In this document: in pieces, positions 1 to 7,156 of the stretch | Layout: each line of letters opens with the position of its first letter | Numbering within the stretch: position 1 is the first letter of the stretch | NCBI GenBank assembly: GCA_015494335.1 | Contig: WGBK01000234.1 | Span: 1-14,620, forward strand | Source of the DNA: Gammaproteobacteria bacterium | GTDB taxonomy: Bacteria > Pseudomonadota > Gammaproteobacteria > GCA-001735895 | DNA length: 14,620 nucleotides | Direction: 5' to 3' | Program-made: the position numbers and the translations under genes | The notes under the pieces: generated by a model | What the model saw: the letters and a program-made list of their open reading frames with translations, nothing else | The model's database searches: none | What the model was told of the DNA's origin: nothing

Positions 1-12
1 ACCGGGCCGAAC

Positions 13-1182
13 ATGGAAAACGCCTCCATCGTCTTCACGCTGTTCCTGATCTTTGCCGGCGCGGCCCTGGCGGCGACCCTGGCCCTGTGGATGCGACAGA
101 CGCTGATTATTGCCTATATTGTCGTGGGCCTGCTGATCGGCCCGTCCGCCCTGGGTCTGATCCAGGATCCGACGCTGATCCAGAACATCGCCAATGTCGG
201 CATCATCTTCCTGCTGTTTCTGCTCGGTCTCAACCTCAATCCGGCGGACCTGATCCGGATGGCCGGCGAAACCACCCTGGTGACCGGCCTCAGTTCCCTA
301 GTGTTGCTGGGCCTGGGCTACGGTTTCGGGCGCTGGCTCGGCTACGGCGACACCGAGGCCCTGCTGCTCGGTTCGGCGCTGATGTTCTCCAGCACCATCA
401 TCGGCCTGAAGCTGATTCCGACCACGGTGCTGCATCACCAGCATACCGGCGAGATCATGATCTCGGTGCTCCTGTTCCAGGACATCATCGCCATCATTCT
501 GCTGCTGGTGCTCGAGGCTGCCAGTCAGCCGGTGATCGATGGCTGGAGCCTGTTGCGTCCGCTGCTCAGCCTGCCGCTGCTGGTGCTGGCGGCCTGGCTG
601 GTTGAGCGCTACCTGCTGGCACGGCTGATCGCGCGTTTCGATCGCATTCAGGAATACATCTTCCTGCTCGCCATCGGCTGGTGCCTGGGTGTGGCCGAGG
701 CCGCGGAGTCGCTGGGATTGTCCTACGAGATCGGCGCCTTCATCGCCGGGGTGGCGCTGGCGCGCAGCCCGATTGCGCTGTATATCGCCGAAAGCCTGAA
801 GCCGTTGCGCGATTTTTTTCTCATCATCTTCTTCGTCGCCCTGGGCGCCAACTTCGATCTTGCGGTGGTGCAGCAGATCTGGCTGGCCGCGCTGGGCCTG
901 AGCCTGCTGGCGGTGCTGGCCAAGCCACTGCTCTACCACGGGTTGTTGCGCCTGTCGAAGGAGGGCAGAGGGCGTTCGCTGGAAGTGGCGCTGCGGCTTG
1001 GGCAGATGAGCGAGTTCTCGCTGCTGGTGGCGGTACTGGCAGCGCAGATGGGCGTGATTCGCGACGAAGTGAACTTCCTGATTCAGTTCGCCACCCTGAT
1101 CACCTTCCTGCTGTCCTCGACCTTCGTGGTGATGACCTACCCGACTCCGATTGCGGTCAGCGACCGTCTGCGGCGGGATTGA
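13..1182 (+). CDS. CPA2-family cation:proton antiporter (KefB/KefC-like membrane domain only)
   Basis: An integral inner-membrane protein of 389 residues, predicted to exchange K+ or Na+ for protons. It is almost entirely hydrophobic helices. Family landmarks are visible: the early FLLFLLGL helix (66-73), the SST segment (126-128) before the VLLFQD motif (Gln156-Asp157, matching the conserved QD of KefB/KefC), the GAFIAGVALA helix (241-250), the LGANFDL turn (277-283) and GQMSEFSLL (330-338). It ends right after the membrane domain, so the cytoplasmic nucleotide-binding RCK/TrkA-N domain of full-length Kef channels is absent; domain-only members are common in this family. The start at 13 gives the usual short N-terminal lead, but the frame is open to the window edge and only 12 bases are visible upstream, so an earlier start cannot be excluded. 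Ion specificity cannot be read from the sequence. It ends 3 bases from the stop of the convergent EAL gene. Confidence 0.88.
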   Translation: MENASIVFTLFLIFAGAALAATLALWMRQTLIIAYIVVGLLIGPSALGLIQDPTLIQNIANVGIIFLLFLLGLNLNPADLIRMAGETTLVTGLSSLVLLGLGYGFGRWLGYGDTEALLLGSALMFSSTIIGLKLIPTTVLHHQHTGEIMISVLLFQDIIAIILLLVLEAASQPVIDGWSLLRPLLSLPLLVLAAWLVERYLLARLIARFDRIQEYIFLLAIGWCLGVAEAAESLGLSYEIGAFIAGVALARSPIALYIAESLKPLRDFFLIIFFVALGANFDLAVVQQIWLAALGLSLLAVLAKPLLYHGLLRLSKEGRGRSLEVALRLGQMSEFSLLVAVLAAQMGVIRDEVNFLIQFATLITFLLSSTFVVMTYPTPIAVSDRLRRD

Positions 1183-1185
1183 GGC

Positions 1186-3225
1186 TCAGACCGTAAGCCC
1201 GATCTCCACGGCCTGCAGTTGCTTGCTGCGCAGGTAGGCCAGCTTGCCCAGCCAGACCGGCACCGGATCCGGGATGCCCAGCAGGTAGCCCTGGCCGAGA
1301 TCGATGTCGATGGCCTCCAGGCTCTGCAGCTGCTCGCGAGTCTCGACATATTCCACCACCGTGCTCAGGCCGAGTTCCCGCGCCATCTGCCGGGTGATGC
1401 GGATGATCTGTTCGCTGGCCGGGTTGCTGCCCAGCTGGTTGGTCAGGGAACCGTCGATCTTCAGGTACTGGATGCCACCGCGCAGGGCCAGCTCGATCAC
1501 CGTCTGCAGTGAGGAAAATCCGGTGCCGAAATCGTCGATGGCAAAGTTCAGGCCGTGTTGTTCGTGCAGCTGGTAGACCCGTTCCAGGTTTTCCAACAGG
1601 ATCTGCTCGGTCAGTTCCAGCACGATCTCGAAACCGGCCAGCGGTCCCTGCATGGCTTGCTGCAGTGCCTGGATGTAGCCCTCGTCTTCCAGCGTCAGGG
1701 CGCTCACATTGATGAACAGCCTGCCGGTAAGCTGGCTCAACTCGTCGCTGAGGCGGGTCAGCCGTTCCAGCACCAGGCGGTCGAAGCGCTCGACCAAACC
1801 AAGCCGGATGATGTCGTCGATGAACAGCCCCGCGCTGATGTAGCCGTTCTGCTCGCGAAAACGCCCCAGCACCTCGAAGGCGTGGATCTGCTGGCGGGCG
1901 TCCAGTTCGACCAGTGGCTGTACGAAGACTTCGACATGATCGCGGTCGAGCTTCTGGACCAGGTCGATACTCTGGCGATAGCGCTGGCGGATCCATTCCA
2001 TCATCGCATCCAGTTCCTCGCGGCTGTTCCGCACGCGCGGCTGGTCGGCCGTGTCGGCGCGGCTCAGATAATCGACGATCAGGTGCATGTTCTCGGTGGT
2101 CAGCTCGTTCAGCTCGGTCAGGCTGATGCCGGTGATCATCAGGTCCATCGGAAAGGGCAACTCTCGTTGCTGCTGCTGTTCGGCAACGCAGGCTTCGATC
2201 TCGTCTATCAGGGCCTCGACCCGGTCGCGGTCGCAGCGCAGGCAGTGGAGATAGAAATCGCCGGCGATGCCGCGGGTGTAGACCATCCAGGACTGGTGTT
2301 TCTCGAGCAACTGGCTCAGGCAATCGTCGAGCAGCTGCAGGCTGCGGTCTCCGTTCTCGACACCGTACATCTGGTTGATGTGGTTGAGACGGCGCAGGTT
2401 GACCACGCAGAAGAACTTCTCGCCGGGCAGGTAGAGGGCGGCCTGAACGAAGTTGAAGAAGCTCTGGATGCGGTTGGTCTGGCTTTCGAAATAGAGCACG
2501 CCAAGTAGTTGGGTCAGTTCGTTGACCATCTGCCGAGTCTCGCTATAGGCGAGGTAGGCGTTGTCGTAGCGCTCCACGGCCAGCATGGCGTAGAGAATGC
2601 CGGCCTTCTGGCGGATCAGCCGGTGCTGCTCGAGGATATGATCGCAGGTCTTCAGGTCGAGGCAGATGAGCAGGCTTTCCGGATACTGCAGGGCCTCGGT
2701 AAAGCGGCTGTCGGCGGCGGAGGTCAGCGGAAAGCCGTCGAGCCCGTCGAGCAGGGCCCGGTTGACGCGCTCCAGCCAGTCGCGATAGAGGCGGATCAGC
2801 AGCCGGTTCTGCATCTGAGCCTGACCAAGGGGTTCGCTGGCCGAGGCGTCGGCGCGCAGGTATTGCAAGGCGGCCTGCTGACGGGCGGCGTCGTGGAGGG
2901 CGTTGAGATCCGAATACAGTTGCATGGGGTCGATCTCGTCGCGATGGCGGGAGGCTTCGATGTGCAGCAGTTCGGACTTGAGGTGATTGAGACTGCCGGT
3001 CAGCAGGTGGAAGGGCAGCTTCAGTTCGAGATAGACGTGGGCCAGGCTGCGACCATCCAGATCATCGCTGCGGGACAGTCGAAGCAGGGAATCCCGGTGT
3101 ACGCCGCGCAGGCGGTCGAGGGCAGGGGTATCGAGCAGCTGGTCGAGATTGCTGTTTTCGCGGTGGAAGGTTTCCAGGCCGTCGATGAGATCGCCGATCT
3201 CGGCCTCGGAGAGGGTAAACGCCAT
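1186..3225 (-). CDS. c-di-GMP phosphodiesterase: helical N-terminus, degenerate GGDEF, intact EAL
   Basis: A soluble protein of 679 residues with no signal peptide or membrane segment. Residues 1-265 look all-helical and I do not recognise the domain. Residues about 268-350 are a GGDEF-like fold: FFCVVNLRRLNHINQMYG aligns with the substrate region, but the signature is reduced to IAGDFY (320-325), so cyclase activity is unlikely. Residues about 430-660 are an EAL domain with the metal and catalytic positions kept: E451 in EVLGR, N506, E537 in ELTE, D564-D565 in DDFGTG, K589 and D591 in LKIDGS, E625 in EYVET and Q645 in GQGYLLG. I infer active c-di-GMP hydrolysis to pGpG, with the N-terminus and dead GGDEF as sensory or allosteric parts. 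The ATG at 3225 is the only ATG before an in-frame stop upstream, although its ribosome binding site is weak. It converges on the antiporter gene and diverges from the glycine-zipper gene. Confidence 0.88.
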   Translation of the reverse strand: MAFTLSEAEIGDLIDGLETFHRENSNLDQLLDTPALDRLRGVHRDSLLRLSRSDDLDGRSLAHVYLELKLPFHLLTGSLNHLKSELLHIEASRHRDEIDPMQLYSDLNALHDAARQQAALQYLRADASASEPLGQAQMQNRLLIRLYRDWLERVNRALLDGLDGFPLTSAADSRFTEALQYPESLLICLDLKTCDHILEQHRLIRQKAGILYAMLAVERYDNAYLAYSETRQMVNELTQLLGVLYFESQTNRIQSFFNFVQAALYLPGEKFFCVVNLRRLNHINQMYGVENGDRSLQLLDDCLSQLLEKHQSWMVYTRGIAGDFYLHCLRCDRDRVEALIDEIEACVAEQQQQRELPFPMDLMITGISLTELNELTTENMHLIVDYLSRADTADQPRVRNSREELDAMMEWIRQRYRQSIDLVQKLDRDHVEVFVQPLVELDARQQIHAFEVLGRFREQNGYISAGLFIDDIIRLGLVERFDRLVLERLTRLSDELSQLTGRLFINVSALTLEDEGYIQALQQAMQGPLAGFEIVLELTEQILLENLERVYQLHEQHGLNFAIDDFGTGFSSLQTVIELALRGGIQYLKIDGSLTNQLGSNPASEQIIRITRQMARELGLSTVVEYVETREQLQSLEAIDIDLGQGYLLGIPDPVPVWLGKLAYLRSKQLQAVEIGLTV

Positions 3226-3329
3226 GAGGTACTCGCTGGGCGATCCGGGCCGCCGCTTGTGCAGGAGGTTCTCTCGATCATAGTTTCGAATGCCGGCGGC
3301 GGCAAGTTGCAGGGGTTCAGCGGCAGTTC

Positions 3330-3357
3330 AGTAGACCCGGCCTAGACTCCCGGTCAA
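3330..3357 (-). promoter_or_regulatory. Candidate sigma70 promoter of the EAL gene
   Basis: On the minus strand a TTGACC box (plus-strand 3352-3357, five of six consensus bases) lies 16 bases from TCTACT (3330-3335, four of six). A start about seven bases further on would leave a leader near 100 bases before the ATG at 3225. The boxes are in the 155-base divergent intergenic region. Nothing comparably good faces the glycine-zipper gene, whose promoter I cannot place. Confidence 0.3.
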
Positions 3358-3380
3358 TCTCCACAAAAGAGGTACGCGAC

Positions 3381-3965
3381 ATGAACAAGTTCAACAAGAA
3401 TCTGTTGCTGGGCGGTCTGGCCCTGGCCCTGAGCACCGGTGTCCTGGCCGATCGCGGCAAGCATCACGGCTGGAAGCACGGCAAGGCCTTCGACGAGCGT
3501 GTGGTCTACGCCAAGGTGGTCAAGGTGAAGCCGATCTATCGTGAGATCCGCGTGGTCGAGCCGGTCAGCGAATGCTGGAGCGAGCCGGTGCGCGAGGTAC
3601 GCGAGATCCGCTACGATCGCGGGGTCAATCGTACCGGCAATACCCTGGCCGGCGCCATCATCGGCGGCGTGATCGGCCACCAGATCGGCAAGGGTCGGGG
3701 CCGCAAGCTGGCCACGGCCGTGGGTACCATCGTCGGTGCGCAGCTGGGTCATGACGCGGCCGGAGCCTCGGGTGCCCGCGCCACCCGCTCGGTGCATACC
3801 CGGGTCGAGGAGGTCTGTGAGCGCAGCGAACGCGTGCGCTACGAGGAAGAGATCGAGGGCTACCGCGTGACCTATCGCTATCAGGGCGAGAAGTACACCA
3901 TCCGCATGCCCTACGACCCCGGCACCCGCATCAAGCTCCGCCTGCGCGTCGAGCCTGTCTTTTGA
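3381..3965 (+). CDS. Exported glycine-zipper (2TM domain) envelope protein
   Basis: A protein of 194 residues. Residues 1-23 form a signal peptide (MNKFNK, hydrophobic LLLGGLALALS, then GVLA before Asp24), so it should be exported by Sec. There is no lipobox cysteine, so it is not a typical lipoprotein. Residues about 86-127 are a glycine zipper (GNTLAGAIIGGVIGHQIGKG ... AVGTIVGAQLG), the pattern of the Rick_17kDa/Gly-zipper_2TM family of outer-membrane-associated proteins. The region before it is basic and His-rich. The C-terminal 65 residues carry a charged, beta-prone tail. Cys65 and Cys146 flank the zipper and could form a disulfide. A good ribosome binding site, AGAGG, lies 8 bases before the ATG. 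The stop is 48 bases before phoP with no terminator between, so co-transcription with phoPQ is likely. The precise role is unknown; envelope integrity is the usual guess for the family. Confidence 0.85.
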   Translation: MNKFNKNLLLGGLALALSTGVLADRGKHHGWKHGKAFDERVVYAKVVKVKPIYREIRVVEPVSECWSEPVREVREIRYDRGVNRTGNTLAGAIIGGVIGHQIGKGRGRKLATAVGTIVGAQLGHDAAGASGARATRSVHTRVEEVCERSERVRYEEEIEGYRVTYRYQGEKYTIRMPYDPGTRIKLRLRVEPVF

Positions 3966-4013
3966 ACGGGTCCTGTGCTTGAATAGCGGCTGTTTTCACG
4001 AGGGGAGTGAGCC

Positions 4014-4703
4014 ATGAGAGCGATCGTCATCGAAGACGACGAGCATATCAACCAGCAGATCGTCGAGCGCCTGAAGCAGGAAGGCTTCGCCGTCGATTCG
4101 GCCGACAACGGTACCGACGGCCTGTACCTGTTGCAGGAATACCCGGCCGATGTCGCCATCGTCGACCTGGGCCTGCCACAGATGTCCGGGCTTGAGATCA
4201 TCCAGAAGATTCGTGCCGAGGGCTCCCAGTTGCCGATCCTGATTCTCACCGCGCGCGGTCGCTGGCAGGACAAGGTCGAGGGGCTGGACGCCGGCGCCGA
4301 CGACTACCTGGTCAAACCCTTTCATCAGGAAGAAATGATGGCGCGCATCCGCGTGCTGATCCGGCGTGCCGCCGGCTGGTCCGACGCGCGCATTCAGTGC
4401 GGCCCGGTACAACTCGATCCCACCACCCAGCGCGTCACCCTCGATGAGCAGGAAGTCGAGCTGACCGCCTACGAATACAAGGTGCTCGAATACCTGATGA
4501 TGCATGCCGGCGAGGTGGTCTCCAAGAGCGTGCTGACCGAGCATCTCTACGACGATGAGGACGACCGTGACAGCAATGTGATCGAGGTCTTCATCCGTCG
4601 TCTGCGGCTGAAGCTCGATCCCGATGGCAGCCTGCAGCCCATCGAAACCCTCCGCGGTCGCGGCTATCGCTTCAACCTGCCGCCGGCGCGACCCGAAAGC
4701 TGA
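4014..4703 (+). CDS. phoP: PhoP-like response regulator (OmpR family)
   Basis: A 229-residue transcription factor, cytoplasmic partner of the kinase encoded next. The receiver domain (1-118) has the acidic pair D8-D9, phospho-acceptor D51 in VDLGLP, T79 in LTARGRWQDKVEGLDAGA and K101 in KPF. The C-terminal winged helix (about 126-222) has the LTAYEYKVLEYLM helix, the DNA-reading stretch DRDSNVIEVFIRRLRLKLD and the terminal RGRGYRF wing. The GRWQDKVEGLDAGADDYLVK run and the LTEHLYD...DRDSNVIEVF run are characteristic of PhoP/QseB-type regulators rather than OmpR or PhoB. A strong GGGGAG ribosome binding site lies 7 bases before the ATG. In known members PhoP responds to low Mg2+, cationic peptides or acid through PhoQ and controls envelope and lipid A genes; the regulon here is not visible. 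The name is by family resemblance and linkage to a PhoQ-like kinase. Confidence 0.9.
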   Translation: MRAIVIEDDEHINQQIVERLKQEGFAVDSADNGTDGLYLLQEYPADVAIVDLGLPQMSGLEIIQKIRAEGSQLPILILTARGRWQDKVEGLDAGADDYLVKPFHQEEMMARIRVLIRRAAGWSDARIQCGPVQLDPTTQRVTLDEQEVELTAYEYKVLEYLMMHAGEVVSKSVLTEHLYDDEDDRDSNVIEVFIRRLRLKLDPDGSLQPIETLRGRGYRFNLPPARPES

Positions 4704-4726
4704 AGGGCGCCCGAGCCCCGCGCCGC

Positions 4727-6082
4727 ATGTCCTCGATCAAGACCCGTCTGATCCTCAGCAGTCTGCTGGTGCTGGTGGCCTTCATGCTGCTGACCGCCTG
4801 GGGTCTCGAACAGGCGGTGTCCAAGCGCATGCTGGAAGCCGAGAAGAGCCGCATGGAAGCCCTGATGTACAGCATCCTCGCGGCGGTGGATCGCGACGCC
4901 AGCGGTCTCAGCATTACGGTTGCCGACGAACGTCTTTTCGAGGGCGCCCTGTTCGATCCCCTGTCCGGTCTCTATGCCCAGCTCTTTTCGGTGGACGACA
5001 AGGGCCGGTTGCATGAAATCTGGCGCTCGCTGTCGATGAGCGACTCCTTTCCGCCGCCGCAGGGCCTGCGCCCCGAGGAAATGCGCTTCCAGCAAGTGGA
5101 ATACGAGGGCGACAGCTGGTTCCAGCTGGCCTTCAGCATACGCTGGCCGAATGTGCATGCCGAGCTCGATCTCTATACCGTGACCCTGTGGAAGGATGCC
5201 TCGGACTATCTTGACCAGTTTCGACGCTTCCGTCAGACCCTGTGGCTGTGGCTGGCCGCGACCATCGTCATGCTGCTGCTGGTGATGTGGGGGGTGATGG
5301 TGTGGAGTCTGAAGCCCTTGCGCCAGATCGGGGAAGAGGTGCAGGCCATCGAGGAAGGACGGCAGCAGCGCTTCGAGGCGCGCTATCCGGCCGAGATTCA
5401 GCCATTGACGCAGAATCTGAATGCCTTGCTCAAGCGCGAGCAGCACCAGATGGATCGCTACCGCCACGCCCTCGACGATCTTGCGCACAGCCTCAAGACG
5501 CCGCTGGCGGTATTGCGCGGCCTGAGCGAGAAGTCGGCCTGTGACGGCGAGGATCTGCAGACCCTGGCCGAGCAGACCGAGCGCATGAACCAGATTGTTT
5601 CCTACCAGTTGCAACGCGCGGCCACGCTGGGCGGCGCGGCCATGGTGAAACCGCTGGAACTGATGCCGCTGCTGTCGAAGACGGTTTCGGCGCTGCGCAA
5701 GGTGTACGGCCCGAAGGGCATGCAGATCGAGGTGGTCGGCGAGGCCGCTCGACCGCTGCGTCTTGACGAAAGCGACCTGCTCGAACTGCTCGGCAACCTC
5801 ATCGACAACGCCTGCAAGTACGGCCGCCGGCAGGTGCGCATCGAGGTCCGGCAGAGCGACAGCGAAATCGAGTTGATCATCGACGACGATGGCAAGGGCC
5901 TCGATGCCGACCAGCGCGAGCTGATCCTGCAGCGGGGCAGCCGCCTCGACCAGAGCCAGGAAGGGCAGGGCATCGGCCTGGCCGTGGTTCAGGATATCGT
6001 CGAAGCCTACGAACTGCGCCTGGAATTCGCGGAATCGCCCCTCGGCGGCTTGCGCGTTCGCCTGATCTTTCCGGCGGACTGA
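4727..6082 (+). CDS. phoQ: PhoQ-like sensor histidine kinase
   Basis: An inner-membrane kinase of 451 residues. Two membrane helices (about 8-27 and 171-193) bracket a periplasmic sensor of about 140 residues. A HAMP-like linker follows, then the phospho-acceptor H254 in DDLAHSLKTPLAVLRGL, the N box GNLIDNACKYG (356-366), the D box DDDGKGLD (386-393) and the G2 box GQGIGLAV (413-420). The H box, the YQLQRA segment, LxKVY and NACKY all follow the PhoQ pattern. The sensor lacks the run of consecutive acidic residues that E. coli PhoQ uses to bridge Mg2+ to the membrane; acidic residues are scattered instead (for example 117-118 and 125-129), so the ligand may differ. It starts 23 bases after phoP with only a weak ribosome binding site, so translation may be coupled. 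Its stop is one base from the stop of the convergent dehydrogenase gene. Confidence 0.9.
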   Translation: MSSIKTRLILSSLLVLVAFMLLTAWGLEQAVSKRMLEAEKSRMEALMYSILAAVDRDASGLSITVADERLFEGALFDPLSGLYAQLFSVDDKGRLHEIWRSLSMSDSFPPPQGLRPEEMRFQQVEYEGDSWFQLAFSIRWPNVHAELDLYTVTLWKDASDYLDQFRRFRQTLWLWLAATIVMLLLVMWGVMVWSLKPLRQIGEEVQAIEEGRQQRFEARYPAEIQPLTQNLNALLKREQHQMDRYRHALDDLAHSLKTPLAVLRGLSEKSACDGEDLQTLAEQTERMNQIVSYQLQRAATLGGAAMVKPLELMPLLSKTVSALRKVYGPKGMQIEVVGEAARPLRLDESDLLELLGNLIDNACKYGRRQVRIEVRQSDSEIELIIDDDGKGLDADQRELILQRGSRLDQSQEGQGIGLAVVQDIVEAYELRLEFAESPLGGLRVRLIFPAD

Positions 6083-6083
6083 G

Positions 6084-6842
6084 TCAGCGCGCCGTCCAGC
6101 CGCCATCCACCGGCAGAGCCGCGCCGGAAATGGATGCCGCGGCATCGGAGCACAGAAACAGCGCCAGCTGCGCCACCTCGGCCGGCTCGATCAGGCGCTT
6201 GACCGCTGCCGGAGCCAGCATGATCTTCTCCACCACCTCGTCCTCGGCGAGCCCGTGCACGCGGGCCTGGTCGGCGATCTGGTTTTCCACCAGTGGCGTT
6301 CGCACATAGGCGGGGCAGATGGCGTTGACGGTGATGCCGTGTTCGCCGCCTTCCAGTGCCGCCGTCCTCGTCAGCCCGAGCAGGCCGTGCTTGGCCGCCA
6401 CATAGGCGGCCTTGTGCGGCGACGCGACCAGGGCATGGATCGAGGCCATGTTGATGATGCGGCCCCAGCCAGAGGCCTTCATCGCGGGCCAGAGGCTACG
6501 GGTGAGGCGGAAGGGCGCCGTCAGCATGACCGCGATCAGTCGCTCCCAGTCCTCGTCGGCGAAATCCTCGATCGGCGATACCCGTTGCAGACCGGCATTG
6601 TTGACCAGGATATCCACCCGGCCCGATGCCTCCAGGGCGCGATCGCAGAGCCGCTGGCAGTCGTCGGCCCGGGCCAGGTCGGCGGCGATGAAACTCGCAT
6701 CCAGACGCCGTGCCACGGCGGCGCCATCGCTCTGTTCCAGATCGGCGAGCAGAAGGCGGTAGCCGGCTTCGGCCATGGCCTCGGCGATGGCGAGGCCGAG
6801 TCCGCTGGCGGCTCCGGTGATCAGGGCTGTGCGTGGGGGCAT
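6084..6842 (-). CDS. bdhA: 3-hydroxybutyrate dehydrogenase (SDR family)
   Basis: A 252-residue classical short-chain dehydrogenase predicted to interconvert (R)-3-hydroxybutyrate and acetoacetate with NAD+/NADH in the cytoplasm, the step after depolymerisation of polyhydroxybutyrate. The cofactor site TGAASGLG is at 9-16 and NNAG at 81-84. The catalytic set is S134, Y147 and K151. Residues that in the Pseudomonas fragi enzyme bind the substrate carboxylate all have counterparts at a constant offset of 8: Q86, H136, K144 and Q188. The C-terminus PVDGGWTAR is typical. The ATG at 6842 puts the Rossmann beta strand immediately after the start, as in the family, and has GAGAA 8 bases upstream; an in-frame ATG 27 codons earlier is not favoured because it runs through the likely promoter. 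The gene stands alone, between the zinc-ribbon unit's terminator and phoQ. Confidence 0.92.
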   Translation of the reverse strand: MPPRTALITGAASGLGLAIAEAMAEAGYRLLLADLEQSDGAAVARRLDASFIAADLARADDCQRLCDRALEASGRVDILVNNAGLQRVSPIEDFADEDWERLIAVMLTAPFRLTRSLWPAMKASGWGRIINMASIHALVASPHKAAYVAAKHGLLGLTRTAALEGGEHGITVNAICPAYVRTPLVENQIADQARVHGLAEDEVVEKIMLAPAAVKRLIEPAEVAQLALFLCSDAAASISGAALPVDGGWTAR

Positions 6843-6855
6843 GACGGTTTCTCGG

Positions 6856-6880
6856 GGGTATCGGGAATTCGATGATACCC
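6856..6880. promoter_or_regulatory. Operator-like inverted repeat over the likely bdhA promoter
   Basis: Perfect 7-base arms GGGTATC (6856-6862) and GATACCC (6874-6880) are separated by 11 bases, giving 18 bases between arm centres, close to two helical turns. The only good -10 box for bdhA, TATCAT on the minus strand (6872-6877, five of six consensus bases), overlaps one arm; no convincing -35 is seen. The repeat ends 13 bases from the bdhA start codon. The geometry suits a dimeric regulator, but its identity is unknown. Confidence 0.45.
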
Positions 6881-6921
6881 AAGCAGCCGGGTCGCTGGCG
6901 AGCCTGCAGTGAACGATGGAC

Positions 6922-6950
6922 AAAAAAACCCCGGATCGCAGGATCCGGGG
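6922..6950 (-). terminator. Intrinsic terminator of the zinc-ribbon/microprotein unit
   Basis: On the minus strand a perfect 9-base-pair GC-rich stem (plus-strand arms CCCCGGATC at 6929-6937 and GATCCGGGG at 6942-6950) with a 4-base loop is followed directly by seven T residues (6922-6928). There is no T tract on the other side, so it works for leftward transcription only. It sits 30 bases beyond the stop of the 43-residue gene and upstream of bdhA, isolating the two transcripts. Confidence 0.9.
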
Positions 6951-6980
6951 CAGGCTAGTGAGAGTAAACCGATGATGCCG

Positions 6981-7112
6981 TCATCCGGTGACCGTGATCG
7001 ACAACCACAATCCATAGGCGATGATGAAGGCTCCGGGCAGGTAGATCAGTTTTTCCAGCGCTTGCATGCGAGGGTGCTCGCGCCTGTGATGACGGTGGTT
7101 CGGGTGCTTCAT
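6981..7112 (-). CDS. 43-residue His-rich single-pass membrane microprotein (unknown function)
   Basis: A short gene supported by its signals rather than by homology. A near-perfect Shine-Dalgarno sequence, AAGGGAGG (plus-strand 7117-7124), lies 4 bases before the ATG, and a strong terminator begins 30 bases after the TGA. The product starts MKHPNHRHHRREHPR, with five histidines and five arginines or lysines in 15 residues, then QALEK, then a hydrophobic stretch of about 22 residues (LIYLPGAFIIAYGLWLSITV) reaching almost to the C-terminus. By the positive-inside rule the basic, possibly metal-binding tail should face the cytoplasm with the C-terminus outside. It lies 44 bases downstream of the zinc-ribbon gene and is probably on the same transcript. 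I do not recognise a family. An 88-residue reading in another frame covers the same bases but lacks these signals. Confidence 0.7.
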   Translation of the reverse strand: MKHPNHRHHRREHPRMQALEKLIYLPGAFIIAYGLWLSITVTG

Positions 7113-7156
7113 GTCGCCTCCCTTGCGGGTGATTTAATGACGATTCGAAGCTTAGA

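Noticed and set aside
1157..2323. Long alternative frames overlapping the EAL gene on both strands
   Set aside because: The 679-residue frame contains a complete EAL domain; the others are Arg/Pro- or Gln/Val-rich shadows.
3980..3996. A PhoP-box-like direct repeat (TGAATA, 5 bases, TGTTTT) upstream of phoP
   Set aside because: The spacing is right, but a PhoP-activated promoter there would put the -10 in the ribosome binding site and the start at or after the ATG, with no AT-rich -10 present. Probably chance.
4664..6145. A 493-codon open frame antisense to phoQ
   Set aside because: It mirrors the kinase gene, is rich in Gln, His and Arg, and has no domain; it is a shadow of codon bias.
6842..6923. 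A 27-codon N-terminal extension of bdhA
   Set aside because: It would run through the -10 box and inverted repeat, and homologues start directly at the Rossmann strand.
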